Counted from the first letter of the stretch, positions 9,261 through 18,934 are shown. The stretch is 64,000 bases of DNA from JAOAPY01 sp038237475 (GCA_038237475.1 JBBRYS010000006.1:248001-312000); one strand, 5' to 3'. The notes: generated by a model from the letters alone, not told the origin. Made by a program: numbers and translations.

Positions 9261-9926
9261 TTATTTCTTGAGACTCTTTCCAAGCCAAATAAAAGGCTTG
9301 TCGACGTTGAAATAGTAAACGACGGTTTGGTTGCTTTGCGGATCGAGTGCCGTCATGCGGTCAAAGTTGTGGCCTTTGTCTTTCACCAATGCCTGGCCCT
9401 GCGGACGCAAGCCGAGATAATTAAAGAGGGCGTATTCCTCATCGGTTGAAATGACTACAAAGGCCGTCTCCATTGTCTTGCCGTCGCCCGAATTCTTAAT
9501 TGAAGTCAGCAGGCTTTCGAATACCCAGCGATGATAGGAAGCCAGGTCTGCGTGCCCCAATTCGCGTTGGCTCACAAACGATCCGAAGTGGCCCATGATA
9601 TCCAGATAGTTAGCGCCCAGCACGGTAGTCGCATCCTTGAGGGCCTCGTCGTAATTCTTTTCTTTCAGCGCCTCAAACATTTTCTTGCGCGCCATTGCAT
9701 CGCCACTATATGGACCGTACTCCCTGGTATCCGTGTATGCCAGACGCAGCTGCTGGAAGTCCACTTCATGATCGTTCTGCTTAACCCGGGCCAGCAGAGT
9801 TTTGTAGTCGGAGCTGGTTTGCGCCGCCGTCGTGGTAGCTACGGGGACGTTCGGCGTGGCGGTGGGCTCCTGCCCTGCTGCCAGGGAAGCTAAAACGGGA
9901 ATTAGAATAAGTCCGCGGTAATTCAT
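9261..9926 (-). CDS. Secreted protein, DUF4919-like
   Basis: The protein has 221 residues with a short hydrophobic N-terminus (ILIPVLASLAAG) and a Thr/Pro/Ala-rich linker, followed by a globular helical domain. The order of motifs (DFQQLRLAYTDT, YGPYSGD, a late STDEEYALFNYLG and the final YFNVDKPFIWLGKSL) resembles DUF4919 proteins, which have no known function. Assignment is from memory of the family pattern and is moderate. It stands at the head of the leftward polysaccharide genes, only 28 bp from the dehydrogenase ATG, so co-transcription is likely. No active-site residues can be named. Confidence 0.7.
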   Translation of the reverse strand: MNYRGLILIPVLASLAAGQEPTATPNVPVATTTAAQTSSDYKTLLARVKQNDHEVDFQQLRLAYTDTREYGPYSGDAMARKKMFEALKEKNYDEALKDATTVLGANYLDIMGHFGSFVSQRELGHADLASYHRWVFESLLTSIKNSGDGKTMETAFVVISTDEEYALFNYLGLRPQGQALVKDKGHNFDRMTALDPQSNQTVVYYFNVDKPFIWLGKSLKK

Positions 9927-10270
9927 TGCTTTATTCGGCTTATTTCGCAGGTACTCGATCTAGTGGAGGGTCTGGAATTGCCAGGTGAAATTGAAATTAT
10001 CAACGCGGTAAGACTATTTGAGCGCCGCGCAGGCTGTCAAGCAAGCGAGTTGTATGGGCATTTCATGCAAGCTCGTCTGCGTAGGAGACGACCGAGAATA
10101 GCCCGCAGATCACTGCTGGGAACAAGCAAGCCCAGTTTGTTTTGAAGTCCGTAAAACGGACGAATGATGGGGATTCCAGCCTTCCGTTCAGGCTCCGAAT
10201 CGGGAGGTGATTTGAGCCCAGCAATAAATCGCTGGGCTATTCTCGACTAGTACGCTAGGTGGAAGGGCAC
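9927..10270. other. Intergenic region with dispersed palindromic repeats
   Basis: No convincing gene. Three hairpins stand in a row: 10102-10120 (CCCGCAG with CTGCTGGG, one bulge), 10147-10161 (GTCCGT, AAA, ACGGAC) and 10215-10238 (AGCCCAGC with GCTGGGCT). The same two hairpin types recur at 33.96-34.22 kb, so this is a copy of a dispersed repeat family. Confidence 0.6.
10102..10238. repeat. REP-like composite repeat (GTCCG hairpin plus AGCCCAGC hairpin), copy 1
   Basis: Contains the GTCCGTnnnACGGAC module followed by CGAATGAT, and two modules of the type GAATAGCCC...GGG. The stem AGCCCAGC / GCTGGGCT at 10215-10238 is perfect over 8 bp with an 8-base loop. The second copy of both modules is near 34 kb in another unrelated intergenic gap. 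Confidence 0.65.
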
Positions 10271-11023
10271 TCAGGCCGGTTGGCGCCCGAGTGTAAAGAT
10301 CTTGACGAGCACGAGACCGGCGACGAACCCGCCAATGTGAGCGGCATAGGCTACACCGCCTTGTTGCGAACCGCCGCCCAACAACCCGATGCCACTGATT
10401 AATTGGAAAACAAACCAGATCCCAATCGCGACGTAGGCCGGGACGTCGGTGAGAAAGCGAAACAGGATTACTGTCACTCGCCGGGTAGGATGAAGCACAA
10501 GATACCCACCCAAGACTCCTGAGATCGCACCCGAAGCGCCCAGGCTGGGAATCAGCATGCTGGTGGCCTGCGTCGCGAGCATGGCGGTAGTGATTACGTG
10601 GGCCAGCGAAGCCAGCACCCCGCAGATCAAGTAGAAGACCAGGTATCTTAGGTGGCCCATCCGATGTTCGACGTTATCGCCAAAGATCCACAGAAACAGC
10701 AGGTTGCCAAAGATATGCGCCAGTCCGCCATGCATGAACATCGAAGTGATCAAAGTCAGGTATACCGAGAAGGGTGTGGGCTGTAATCCCGGCAACATGA
10801 CTCGCTGGCCTGAGACTGGATCACTCGCTGGCCGGTCCGGTGTGGTGACATCTTTCCCGGTTACAATTTCGTATGGGACAGTTGAGAAGGCATAGGTAAA
10901 CCGATCGTTTGAGCCGAGCCCCTGCAGGAAGACAAAGACCGCGATATTGATCGCAATCAGGACGTAGTTGACGACGGGTACCGTCGTGCGATCGGAATTA
11001 TCGTCGTAGAGTGGGAAGACCAT
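10271..11023 (-). CDS. Rhomboid-family intramembrane serine protease
   Basis: A 250-residue protein with six predicted helices. Diagnostic features are the MFMHGGLAHIFGN stretch in helix 2, the nucleophile serine in GASGAISG (helix 4), and the partner histidine in AHIGGFVAG (helix 6). It starts with VPVVNYVLIAIN, usual for bacterial rhomboids, and an extra loop of about 30 residues precedes helix 2. It cleaves membrane protein substrates within the membrane; the substrate is unknown. It stands alone between the repeat-rich gap and the symporter gene, 76 bp from the latter and in the same direction. Confidence 0.93.
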   Translation of the reverse strand: MVFPLYDDNSDRTTVPVVNYVLIAINIAVFVFLQGLGSNDRFTYAFSTVPYEIVTGKDVTTPDRPASDPVSGQRVMLPGLQPTPFSVYLTLITSMFMHGGLAHIFGNLLFLWIFGDNVEHRMGHLRYLVFYLICGVLASLAHVITTAMLATQATSMLIPSLGASGAISGVLGGYLVLHPTRRVTVILFRFLTDVPAYVAIGIWFVFQLISGIGLLGGGSQQGGVAYAAHIGGFVAGLVLVKIFTLGRQPA

Positions 11024-11099
11024 TGTTTTTATCCCGGCCCAAAAAAAGCATCGTGATCGAAAGTTGTGCGGAAATCATCGCGTGAATGTTTCCGAAGAA

Positions 11100-12578
11100 T
11101 TAGTTCGAGCTCTCGCCGGGCAGCACCACTCCCGCATGAACGATCGCGGGCTCATGAGGCCGCAGTAACTCATATCCTTCCGAACGCGCAACATAGGTTG
11201 CCGCCGTAATATCGCCGACTACGTTAAGCGTAGTACGGCACATATCGAGTATGCGATCGATCCCAAGAATGATGGCGATTAGCGCGGGATTGACGTTGAT
11301 CGTAACCAACACCGCAATGATAAAAGGGATCGAACCTGAGGGAACGCCGGCGGTGCCAATCCCACCCAGAATAGCCAGATAAACCACCAACAATTGCTGG
11401 CCAATTGAGAGATCGACACCGGCAAGTTGGGCCAGAAACAAGACAGTCACACCTTCATACAGTGCCGTGCCGTTTTGATTTGCGGTCGCACCTACAGTCA
11501 GCACGAAACTGTTGATCTCCTGCGGCACTCCCAAATTCTCTTCCGAAATCCGCAGCGCGGTCGGTAGCGTTGCGTTGGATGACGAGGTCGAAAACGCTGT
11601 CAGGATCACGGTCTTAATCCGCCGGAAGAAATCGAGCGGCGCAATGCGCGACAGGAAATAAACGGAGAGGGAGTAGACCCCAAACATTTGTAGCGATAAG
11701 CCCAGCAGCACGGTCACTACGAACCAGGCGAGCGCCTGCAGCAAGTCCAGCCCGAAACGCGCCGTGTTGTTGAATAACAGACAGGCCACGGCGTAGGGAG
11801 CGAACTTCATGATGATCTCAATGATCTTCGCGGTGATTTCATAAAGCGCCTGCAGTCCCTTCAACAAGGGCGCAGTGGACTTCACAGGGATCAGAGTTAT
11901 GGCGATTCCAACTATTAAGGCGAAGAACATCAAATGAAGCATATTCGGTGTTCCGCCTGAAGTTGCCGCGCTGGGATTCGACGGGACGCCGGCCACGCTC
12001 GCGAGCGGGTTCGCCGGCACAATCGTGTCGATCACCTGCATCAGCGGAGTCATGACGGTCCCTGACTTCTTGGCTGCATCGACCTGCTTACTTGCATCCG
12101 AACTGTATCGTTCCTGGAGGGCTTTGGACGTGGCGGCGTCGATGCGTTTTCCCGGCTTGATCGTATTTGCCAATGTCAGTCCGATGAGGACGGAAATGGC
12201 GGAAACTACCAGGCAGTAGCCAAAGGACTTCAGACCCACGCGGCCTAATTTACGGATGTCGCCAATCCCCGCCACACCTACAACCAGTGATGAAAAGACG
12301 AGCGGCACCACGATCATCAGCAATGATCGCAGGAACAACTGGCCGATCGGAGCCGTGATGTTTTCTACGACCCAAACGACTCTGGGATGATCCCCGCCAA
12401 AAGAGTAATTGACCGCAATGCCGGCAATTACTCCGACCGCCAGGCCGATCAGAATGCGAGTGTGCAGTGCCAGACCTTTGGGTTTGTCGGGTGTTTCTTC
12501 GTCCAGATCAGTAGTGATCCCGCGCTCGAACGCATCCGCATCAATCACTGGGCCACTAACTTCTTTTTCTTCCGGCAT
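11100..12578 (-). CDS. Dicarboxylate/amino acid:cation symporter (DAACS family)
   Basis: A 492-residue membrane protein with a 40-residue hydrophilic N-terminal extension, then eight helices and two re-entrant hairpins. The family marks are the serine-rich hairpin AFSTSSSNATLPT, the sodium/substrate motif GATANQNGTAL, and the C-terminal DRILDMCRTTLNVVGD. These match GltP/GltT/DctA symporters that import glutamate, aspartate or C4-dicarboxylates with H+ or Na+. A loop of about 70 residues between helices 3 and 4 is longer than in GltPh. An AAGGT ribosome site lies about 10 nt before the ATG. Confidence 0.93.
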   Translation of the reverse strand: MPEEKEVSGPVIDADAFERGITTDLDEETPDKPKGLALHTRILIGLAVGVIAGIAVNYSFGGDHPRVVWVVENITAPIGQLFLRSLLMIVVPLVFSSLVVGVAGIGDIRKLGRVGLKSFGYCLVVSAISVLIGLTLANTIKPGKRIDAATSKALQERYSSDASKQVDAAKKSGTVMTPLMQVIDTIVPANPLASVAGVPSNPSAATSGGTPNMLHLMFFALIVGIAITLIPVKSTAPLLKGLQALYEITAKIIEIIMKFAPYAVACLLFNNTARFGLDLLQALAWFVVTVLLGLSLQMFGVYSLSVYFLSRIAPLDFFRRIKTVILTAFSTSSSNATLPTALRISEENLGVPQEINSFVLTVGATANQNGTALYEGVTVLFLAQLAGVDLSIGQQLLVVYLAILGGIGTAGVPSGSIPFIIAVLVTINVNPALIAIILGIDRILDMCRTTLNVVGDITAATYVARSEGYELLRPHEPAIVHAGVVLPGESSN

Positions 12579-12643
12579 CTTTGATTTACCTTTTTATAGA
12601 ATCGGCGACGTTGGACAAAACACTCGCACGGAAACCGAAATCT

Positions 12644-13528
12644 TCAGCGGCCCCAACGCAGCTTGTCGCGCAGGACTTCAAAATAATTTCGGTTCATCGG
12701 CTGCACCAGATTGAAACTGGTCTTGCTCTTACGGATCACGACTTTGTCTTCGGGTTTTAGAGGAAAGCCGACCTGGCCATCTAAAGTCAGCGCCACGTCT
12801 TCATTTTGAGTTATCAGGCGAAGTTCAATTAGCGATTCGTCCGGTACAACGATGGGCCGGTTGGATAGCGTGAAGGGGCAAATCGGGGTGACGACAACTG
12901 CGTTCATCGTCGGATAGATGACTGGACCACCCGCCGATAAATTGTAAGCAGTCGATCCGGTTGGAGTCGAAACGATCAAACCGTCGGCGCGAAATGAGTT
13001 AACAAATTGCTGGTTGAAATAGGCTTCGATTTCAATGATGCGAGCGAGCGCCGATTTGTTGATAACGACATCGTTGAGGACGCGACTATGCGTCACGCTT
13101 TTGTTGCCGCGCAGCAGCTCCACCGCCAGCATTACTCGTTTCTCAATTGCATAATTGCCGGAGAGGACTGCTTCGAGGCCGGTGTAAAGTTCCTCAATGC
13201 GGAACTCTGCCAGGTAACCCAGCCCGCCGTAGTTAACACCCAGCACCGGGACTTCGGTGTCGCCCAGCATGCGCGCGGTCGCGATCATCGTGCCGTCGCC
13301 ACCGAGGACCAGCATGAAATCAACACTTGCGGCCAGTTTCTCTGTCTCAATGACTTCAACGGCACAACCCGTCTCATGCTCGATTCGTTCGCGCTCGATC
13401 TCCGGCCCGCCGACGAGCGCGATTCCTCGTTCGTCAAGCCACTGAATCACACCACAGAGAGTCTTTAAGGCCTCTGGTTGATGTGGCTTAACGACAATGC
13501 CAACCCGCTTGATGGATGATGATGTCAT
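12644..13528 (-). CDS. nadK: NAD kinase
   Basis: Phosphorylates NAD+ to NADP+. The GGDGT motif is present near residue 65, and the NAD-binding stretch DGLIVSTPTGSTAYNLSAGGP near residue 165. The reading frame extends to 13573, but conserved sequence begins at SIKRVGIV, so the ATG at 13528 (MTSSSIK) is preferred; neither start has a strong ribosome site. Length of about 294 residues is normal. It is the last gene of a dxs - small gene - tlyA - nadK row, a neighbourhood seen in many bacteria. Confidence 0.95.
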   Translation of the reverse strand: MTSSSIKRVGIVVKPHQPEALKTLCGVIQWLDERGIALVGGPEIERERIEHETGCAVEVIETEKLAASVDFMLVLGGDGTMIATARMLGDTEVPVLGVNYGGLGYLAEFRIEELYTGLEAVLSGNYAIEKRVMLAVELLRGNKSVTHSRVLNDVVINKSALARIIEIEAYFNQQFVNSFRADGLIVSTPTGSTAYNLSAGGPVIYPTMNAVVVTPICPFTLSNRPIVVPDESLIELRLITQNEDVALTLDGQVGFPLKPEDKVVIRKSKTSFNLVQPMNRNYFEVLRDKLRWGR

Positions 13529-13795
13529 TGGTAGACCGCGCCGCCCCAGCGTCGCGCCGAGCCCCGATTGCATTCAATGTAAATGGATTAAGTAACGTGC
13601 CGGATGATAGCCGCCGCTGGTTTTAAGTGTCAACGAACTGCACGGCCGAGTTAACACAATTAGCCACGGATGAACGCAGATCTGATAATTACCAACCACG
13701 ACTCGTGCCGGCTACTGCGATTCTTGCTTGCTCCTATCACGGCGACCGGGAGGGTTTGTACTCAGCTACCAAAGCGAAAAAACAACAAGAAAGTG

Positions 13796-14545
13796 CTACG
13801 CGGCTGTGCGCTGGTACAGCGCCAGGAATTCTGTGTTGCCATCGGCGCCTCGCAGTGGCGATTCGATTAGACCCATGACCCTCATCGACACCGCCTTCGC
13901 CGCCTCGTTCACTTCGGCAATGACTCGCCGGTGTTTTTCAGGCTCTCGAACAATCCCGCCTTTGCCCACTTCGCCACGGCCAACTTCAAACTGCGGTTTG
14001 ATGAGTACAATAATTTGCCCGGCGGGTCTCAGCAACGGGACTATTGCCGGCAGTACTTTGGTCGCCGAAATGAATGCTACATCCATCACGGCGAGATCGA
14101 ATTTTTCGGCGAAGTCGTTTGGGGACAGGTGACGAGCATTCACGCCTTCCCGGACTTCCACCCGCTCGTCATTGCGCAAGCGCCAGTCGAGCTGATTGTG
14201 GCCTACGTCAACCGCAACCACTCGACGCGCCCCTTGCTGCAGCAAACAATCGGTGAAGCCCCCCGTGGAAGCGCCGACATCAAGACACAAGTAGTCACGG
14301 ACGTCGACGGAAAACTCACGCAGACCAGCTTCTAATTTGACTCCGCCGCGACCTACGTAACGCGCAGCTGGATCGTCTGAACCCTTAACACGAAGTGGAG
14401 CATCGGGGGGTACGAGATCGGAAGGTTTTTCCGCACGCTGTTCGTTAACCAGGACAGCGCCGGCCATGATGAGTGCCTGAGCTTTGGTGCGGGAGTCAGC
14501 CAGACCGCGATCGACCAGAAGCTTATCGATCCTTTCACGCTTCAT
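13796..14545 (-). CDS. tlyA: TlyA-family rRNA 2'-O-methyltransferase / haemolysin-like
   Basis: An N-terminal S4 RNA-binding domain (RIDKLLVDRGLADSRTKAQ, about residues 4-65) is followed by an FtsJ-like methyltransferase domain with the SAM motif LDVGASTGGFTDCLL near residue 90 and KPQFEVGRGEVGKGG near 185. TlyA proteins methylate ribose in 16S and 23S rRNA, and the family was first named for haemolysis. At 249 residues it is typical. It lies between dxs and nadK on the same strand. Confidence 0.93.
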   Translation of the reverse strand: MKRERIDKLLVDRGLADSRTKAQALIMAGAVLVNEQRAEKPSDLVPPDAPLRVKGSDDPAARYVGRGGVKLEAGLREFSVDVRDYLCLDVGASTGGFTDCLLQQGARRVVAVDVGHNQLDWRLRNDERVEVREGVNARHLSPNDFAEKFDLAVMDVAFISATKVLPAIVPLLRPAGQIIVLIKPQFEVGRGEVGKGGIVREPEKHRRVIAEVNEAAKAVSMRVMGLIESPLRGADGNTEFLALYQRTAA

Positions 14546-14593
14546 CAGTCCACTTTACCGCAGAATCTGACCTGGCGATCAGCTTCGAGTTAT

Positions 14594-14857
14594 TTATGCC
14601 TGGCGGCGGGATCCCTGGACCAAAGAACGCGGAGTATCGTTGAGCTGGAGCGAAGTCGCGCAATCACTGCAGAGCCAAACCAAAATATGCGGCGCATCAG
14701 CCCAGAAAAAGGAACTCACCTTTTTGGAGATTTCCAATGCTTCATCCACTTGCAAGCGCCCGAGCGCCTGGACGTAAAATGCTCCGTTATAGAACTCGCC
14801 CTCAGCGCCCCGCTCCCGATGGATGCACTCACGTTCCCGAAAAACCTGCTTATTCAT
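14594..14857 (-). CDS. Small conserved-looking protein with C-terminal CxxC
   Basis: An 87-residue frame in the dxs-tlyA gap. It has an AAAGGAAC ribosome-binding sequence upstream of the ATG. The protein shows a charged N-terminus, a helical middle (VDEALEISKKVSSFFW) and the ending ILVWLCSDCATSLQL. The last part looks like a small single-CxxC zinc-ribbon half or redox motif; a complete metal site would need a partner. Function unknown. It is judged real from the ribosome site, orientation and lack of a competing frame, not from homology. Confidence 0.5.
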   Translation of the reverse strand: MNKQVFRERECIHRERGAEGEFYNGAFYVQALGRLQVDEALEISKKVSSFFWADAPHILVWLCSDCATSLQLNDTPRSLVQGSRRQA

Positions 14858-15125
14858 CGAGTCACCGTTCCTTTAAAGCACGAATAATTCTAAATTGTCG
14901 GGTTGTTTCTTACGTGAGAGAGGGGCAAGAAGTGCTCAGTGCGCTCTTATATTTCCCAGCTCAACTGTTCGCACAGATGATGCCACTCATGAGAAGAAGA
15001 GTCAACACTTACGTACTTGATTGATATTTGTTCAACAGGAGATCGTAAACAAGAACGCAATTTACATAAGGTTTTGCGACCTCCGCCCATTTTGCGTGCT
15101 GGTTCGGATAGCTCGCGGTCAGTTC

Positions 15126-17039
15126 TCAAACTTTTTGGCGCTTGGCCCGACGATCCTCAAGTACCTCAATGCTCTCTTTAACGCGCGTATAAATGCCGTC
15201 AGCGTCCAGACCGTACTTGGCCAGCAGTAGCTTCCCGTCCCCATGCGTCACGAGGCGATCCGGCAAGCCCATGCGCACCACGCGCAGTTTGTCCTGCAGG
15301 CCATTTTCCTCAAGCAGTTCCAGCACGGCGGAGCCAAATCCTCCGGCGATGTAAGCTTCTTCAACTGTCACCAGCAGGCGTCTGGTGCGAGCCAGCGCCA
15401 AAATCAATTCGGCGTCGAGCGGCTTCACAAATCGGGCGTTAACGACCGTGGTTTCAATACCCTCGCGAGCGAGATTCTCGGCTGCTTCGAGTGATGGATG
15501 GACCATCGAGCCATAAGCGATGATGGCGATGTCGCCGCCATCACGAAGAATTTCACCTTTGCCAACCTCGAGCACTTGCGGATCGCGATCAATGGGAACG
15601 CCGATGCCGTTACCTCTCGGGTAACGCATGGCAGCCGGGCCGACATGTTCAATCATCGTCAGCATCATGTCACGCATCTCGCCCTCATCCTTGGGTGCCA
15701 TGACTATGATATTCGGCACTGGCCGCAGGTAAGCAATATCCAGCAGACCGTGATGAGTGGGCCCGTCGCCCCCGGCAATACCGCCACGATCGAGACAGAA
15801 CTTAACATTCAAATCCTGAATACAGACGTCATGCACGAGCTGATCGAAAGCACGCTGCAGAAACGTCGAATAAATAGCACAGACGGGTATCAATCCTTCG
15901 CAGGACATGCCGGCCGCAAACGTCACGCAATGCTGCTCAGCGATCCCGACGTCAAAGGCACGCTTGGGAAATTGCTCGAGCGCGTCGCAGATGCCGGTGC
16001 CATCGGGCATCGCTGCCGTCAGGGCCACGATGCGTTCATCTTTCTCCATCAACCGGCAAAGCGTTTTGCCGAAGACTGAAGTGTAAGTGGGTGTCTTGGC
16101 TGGAGACTTGATTGGTTTGCCGGTAGCCAGATCGAACGGTCCGGTCGCATGCCAGCGATAGTAATCACTCTCAGCCGTCGGATAGCCTTTGCCTTTCGTA
16201 GTGAGCGCATGAACGATCACGGGTCCATCTTTTATTTGCTGAGCTTCGTGCAGGGCTGCTACCAGGGCCTGCGGATTATGACCATCGATATAGCCGATGT
16301 ATTTGAAACCGAGTTCGCTAACCAGCGCGCCCGGGAGCACCGCAGCTGCGATCGCGTCCTTCATTGTTTTGGCGGCATGATGCAGGCGGCCGCCCAACGT
16401 GGGGATCGCCAGTAGCGTCTCTTCCACTTCTTCCTTGAAGCGATGATAGCCCTGCGATTCCCGGATGCGGTTAAGGTAACCCGTGAGCGCCCCGACCGCC
16501 GGTGCTATCGACATCTCGTTATCGTTCAGCACTACAATCAACCGGGTCTTCAAATGGCCGGCTTGATTTATTGCTTCCATGGCCATACCGCCTGCCAGCG
16601 ATGCATCGCCAATCAGTGCCACCACGTGATGTTGTTCGCCTTTGCGATCGCGAGCTATGGCCATGCCGAGCGCTGCCGAGATTGAGGTCGAAGCGTGACC
16701 TGCGCCAAATGTGTCGTACTCGGATTCATCGCGTCGCAGGAACCCGCTGACGCCACCATATTGCTTGATGGTTGGCAGGAGATCGCGGCGTCCCGTCAGA
16801 ATCTTATGCGCGTAAGCCTGGTGGCCGACGTCCCAGACCAGTCGATCCTTTGGCGTGTCGAACGCATAATGCAATGCCACGGCCAATTCGACCGCACCCA
16901 AAGAGGCGCCGGTGTGTCCCCCGATGCGGGACATCGTTTCCAGAATATATTGGCGGATCTCATCTGCGACAGTTTGTAATTCTTCAGGTTGCAGGCGACG
17001 CAGATCGGCAGGCGAGTTAATATTTTGCAGCAGTTTCAT
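15126..17039 (-). CDS. dxs: 1-Deoxy-D-xylulose-5-phosphate synthase
   Basis: First enzyme of the MEP isoprenoid pathway: condenses pyruvate and glyceraldehyde 3-phosphate using thiamine diphosphate. Visible motifs are the N-terminal GHTGASLGAVEL and VWDVGHQAYAHKILTGR, the TPP motif GDASLAGGMA...NDNEMSI near 145-175, the YIGYIDGHN stretch, and DRGGIAGGDGPTHHG near 430. The length of 637 residues is normal and the protein is complete. Upstream 17040-17320 has no other gene and should hold its promoter, though no convincing -35/-10 pair was found. Confidence 0.97.
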   Translation of the reverse strand: MKLLQNINSPADLRRLQPEELQTVADEIRQYILETMSRIGGHTGASLGAVELAVALHYAFDTPKDRLVWDVGHQAYAHKILTGRRDLLPTIKQYGGVSGFLRRDESEYDTFGAGHASTSISAALGMAIARDRKGEQHHVVALIGDASLAGGMAMEAINQAGHLKTRLIVVLNDNEMSIAPAVGALTGYLNRIRESQGYHRFKEEVEETLLAIPTLGGRLHHAAKTMKDAIAAAVLPGALVSELGFKYIGYIDGHNPQALVAALHEAQQIKDGPVIVHALTTKGKGYPTAESDYYRWHATGPFDLATGKPIKSPAKTPTYTSVFGKTLCRLMEKDERIVALTAAMPDGTGICDALEQFPKRAFDVGIAEQHCVTFAAGMSCEGLIPVCAIYSTFLQRAFDQLVHDVCIQDLNVKFCLDRGGIAGGDGPTHHGLLDIAYLRPVPNIIVMAPKDEGEMRDMMLTMIEHVGPAAMRYPRGNGIGVPIDRDPQVLEVGKGEILRDGGDIAIIAYGSMVHPSLEAAENLAREGIETTVVNARFVKPLDAELILALARTRRLLVTVEEAYIAGGFGSAVLELLEENGLQDKLRVVRMGLPDRLVTHGDGKLLLAKYGLDADGIYTRVKESIEVLEDRRAKRQKV

Positions 17040-17320
17040 GGAGACAATTTTCTTACAGTCGCAATATATGTGGGCCGTATTGTAGCGCGACGAAGGTCGA
17101 TTGACTACTTCTCAATTCAGGGTTATCCACCTGAATTGGTAACGAAAGTGTTAAGTTTGCGATCATGAACGGCATTCAAGCCTCTCGCAGGCGGTCCGCA
17201 TCTCTTCAGGGCGATGTAATTGCGGGCCGCTCTGCGATACAAAGTACTTCGTATTGCAAAAAGGGTCAAGGCTTCGAAGATGACTTTTCCTCCGTGAAGC
17301 GTCAGGTAGAGGGATAACCA

Positions 17321-17809
17321 ATGAACCCGGAGATTACGAAACTGCTGCCTACACATTGGGACCAGGCACGCCGAATTTATCAGCAGGGCCTCGACACCGG
17401 CCAGGCAAGCTTTGAAACCACCGCGCCGGCCTGGGAACAATGGGACGCCGGACACCTGCCCTTGGCCCGGCTGATCCTGATGTTGGATCGAGAACCCCGG
17501 GGATGGGCAGCGCTGAGTCCAGTCTCCAACCGCACTGTCTATGCGGGCGTTGCCGAAGTGAGCGTCTACGTGGGTACCGAATGGCGCGGCAGGGGATTCG
17601 GGCGCGTCCTTCTCGAAAGACTAATCGCAGAGTCGGTAGAAAACGGAATCTGGACTCTACAGGCAAGCATCTTTCCCGAGAACATTGCCAGCCTTGCCTT
17701 GCACCGCAGTCTTGGCTTCAGGGAAGTTGGACGGCGCGAAAAGATCGCTCGGCGCGACGACGTCTGGCGCGACACGATTCTGCTCGAGCGTCGCAGCGCA
17801 AAATATTAG
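17321..17809 (+). CDS. GNAT N-acetyltransferase, phosphinothricin acetyltransferase-like
   Basis: A complete 162-residue GNAT fold. The acetyl-CoA loop is VGTEWRGRGFGRVLLERLI around residues 84-102, and ASIFPENIASLALHRSLGF follows, as in the Pat/YncA (MddA) branch, which acetylates phosphinothricin, methionine sulfoximine and similar amines. A GAGGG ribosome site lies 8 nt upstream. It is divergent from dxs and has no functional partner nearby. The real substrate cannot be told from sequence. Confidence 0.88.
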   Translation: MNPEITKLLPTHWDQARRIYQQGLDTGQASFETTAPAWEQWDAGHLPLARLILMLDREPRGWAALSPVSNRTVYAGVAEVSVYVGTEWRGRGFGRVLLERLIAESVENGIWTLQASIFPENIASLALHRSLGFREVGRREKIARRDDVWRDTILLERRSAKY

Positions 17810-17933
17810 CCGCGGATTCCGCGGATGATAAGCCGATCGAATTGGCTAACGCTAACGCTGATCCTCGCCTGTCCGCGTAATCCGCGGCCGGTCGTATTCT
17901 TTCCAGCCACACGATAACTTGCACGTTGTGGGG

Positions 17934-18779
17934 CTAGGCGTGTCGTAAACGCAAGACCGCAATCTCGGGCCGCACTCCAAATCGCACCGGGAGGCCTATT
18001 ACGCCGGTTCCGCGCGACACGTACAGCTGGGTTTCGCCACGGCGGAACAGTCCGCTGGCATATTTAAAATCCATAGTCGCAAAGCGAGCGGGGGCTCCGA
18101 TGAATGGCAACTTGATCTGCCCACCGTGAGTGTGTCCGCTGAGAATGAGCGATGCCGACTGGGCTTCTTCAAAGTCGAGCGCCGTAGGTTGATGTGAAAG
18201 CAGGATCGAAGGAACTTTTCGCTTAAGTCCATAAAATGCGCGCACCCAATCGGTCCCGTTCCATGACCAGTCATCGATCCCGGCCAATTGGATGGCATCA
18301 GGCCCGCGTCTGATTGTCGTATTCGCATTGTTCATCACGTAGATATGATTTCGCGCCAGCGCCCAGGTGGTTAATTCCGGATCCGTATAGTGATCGTGAT
18401 TGCCGAGCACTGCCCAGACGCCCTCTGGAGCGGTGAGCTTCGAGAGCGCTTCCGCGCACGGCTCAATCAAGTGGCGGTAGGTTGTCGTGTAGTCGCCCGT
18501 CAGGACCATCAGATCGGGCTTCGTGCGATTAGCGAGATCGACGACGCTCTGCACTTCGGTCAACCCAACCAGACGGCTGTGATGCACATCAGTGAGTTGA
18601 GTGATGCGAAACCCTTCGAAGCGTTCCGGCAGGTCGCGAATGAAAATTTCCGTCTCTGTCACTTCGTAATCGTGAGGAGCGATGAGGGTGGCGTAGGTTG
18701 CAGTGGCTGAGACCGCCACCAGTGGCGCGGCAGCCAACCCGCCCAAAAATTGCCGGCGCGTGAGATTGAACTTTGTCAT
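17934..18779 (-). CDS. Tat-exported metallophosphoesterase
   Basis: The N-terminus has a twin-arginine signal (TRRQFLGGLAAAPL) followed by a hydrophobic segment. The calcineurin-like phosphoesterase motifs are in order: TDVHHS (D-x-H), LTGDYTT (GD), VLGNHDHY (GNHD), and SGHTHGGQI (GHTH). This set coordinates two metal ions. The closest well-known group is YaeI/YkuE-like, which act on envelope lipids or phosphodiesters; the substrate is not known here. The protein has 281 residues and is complete. It converges with the GNAT gene; the gap of 124 bp shows no clear terminator. Confidence 0.9.
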   Translation of the reverse strand: MTKFNLTRRQFLGGLAAAPLVAVSATATYATLIAPHDYEVTETEIFIRDLPERFEGFRITQLTDVHHSRLVGLTEVQSVVDLANRTKPDLMVLTGDYTTTYRHLIEPCAEALSKLTAPEGVWAVLGNHDHYTDPELTTWALARNHIYVMNNANTTIRRGPDAIQLAGIDDWSWNGTDWVRAFYGLKRKVPSILLSHQPTALDFEEAQSASLILSGHTHGGQIKLPFIGAPARFATMDFKYASGLFRRGETQLYVSRGTGVIGLPVRFGVRPEIAVLRLRHA

Positions 18780-18934
18780 TGAGGCGTGAATTGTATCACC
18801 CGCAAGTTGATCGACCCGTGCTTTTGCGTAGGACCTCGTGCGCGGGCCGGAACCCGCCTAAAGCCGTACTCTGAACGCCTCGTCTTGACAATCTACAGTC
18901 CCTGTTTAGAATTGACGTTCGCCTGCGGGGCTGC

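Noticed and set aside
13627..14335. Several plus frames across tlyA and its flank
   Set aside because: Shadows of tlyA; no ribosome sites.
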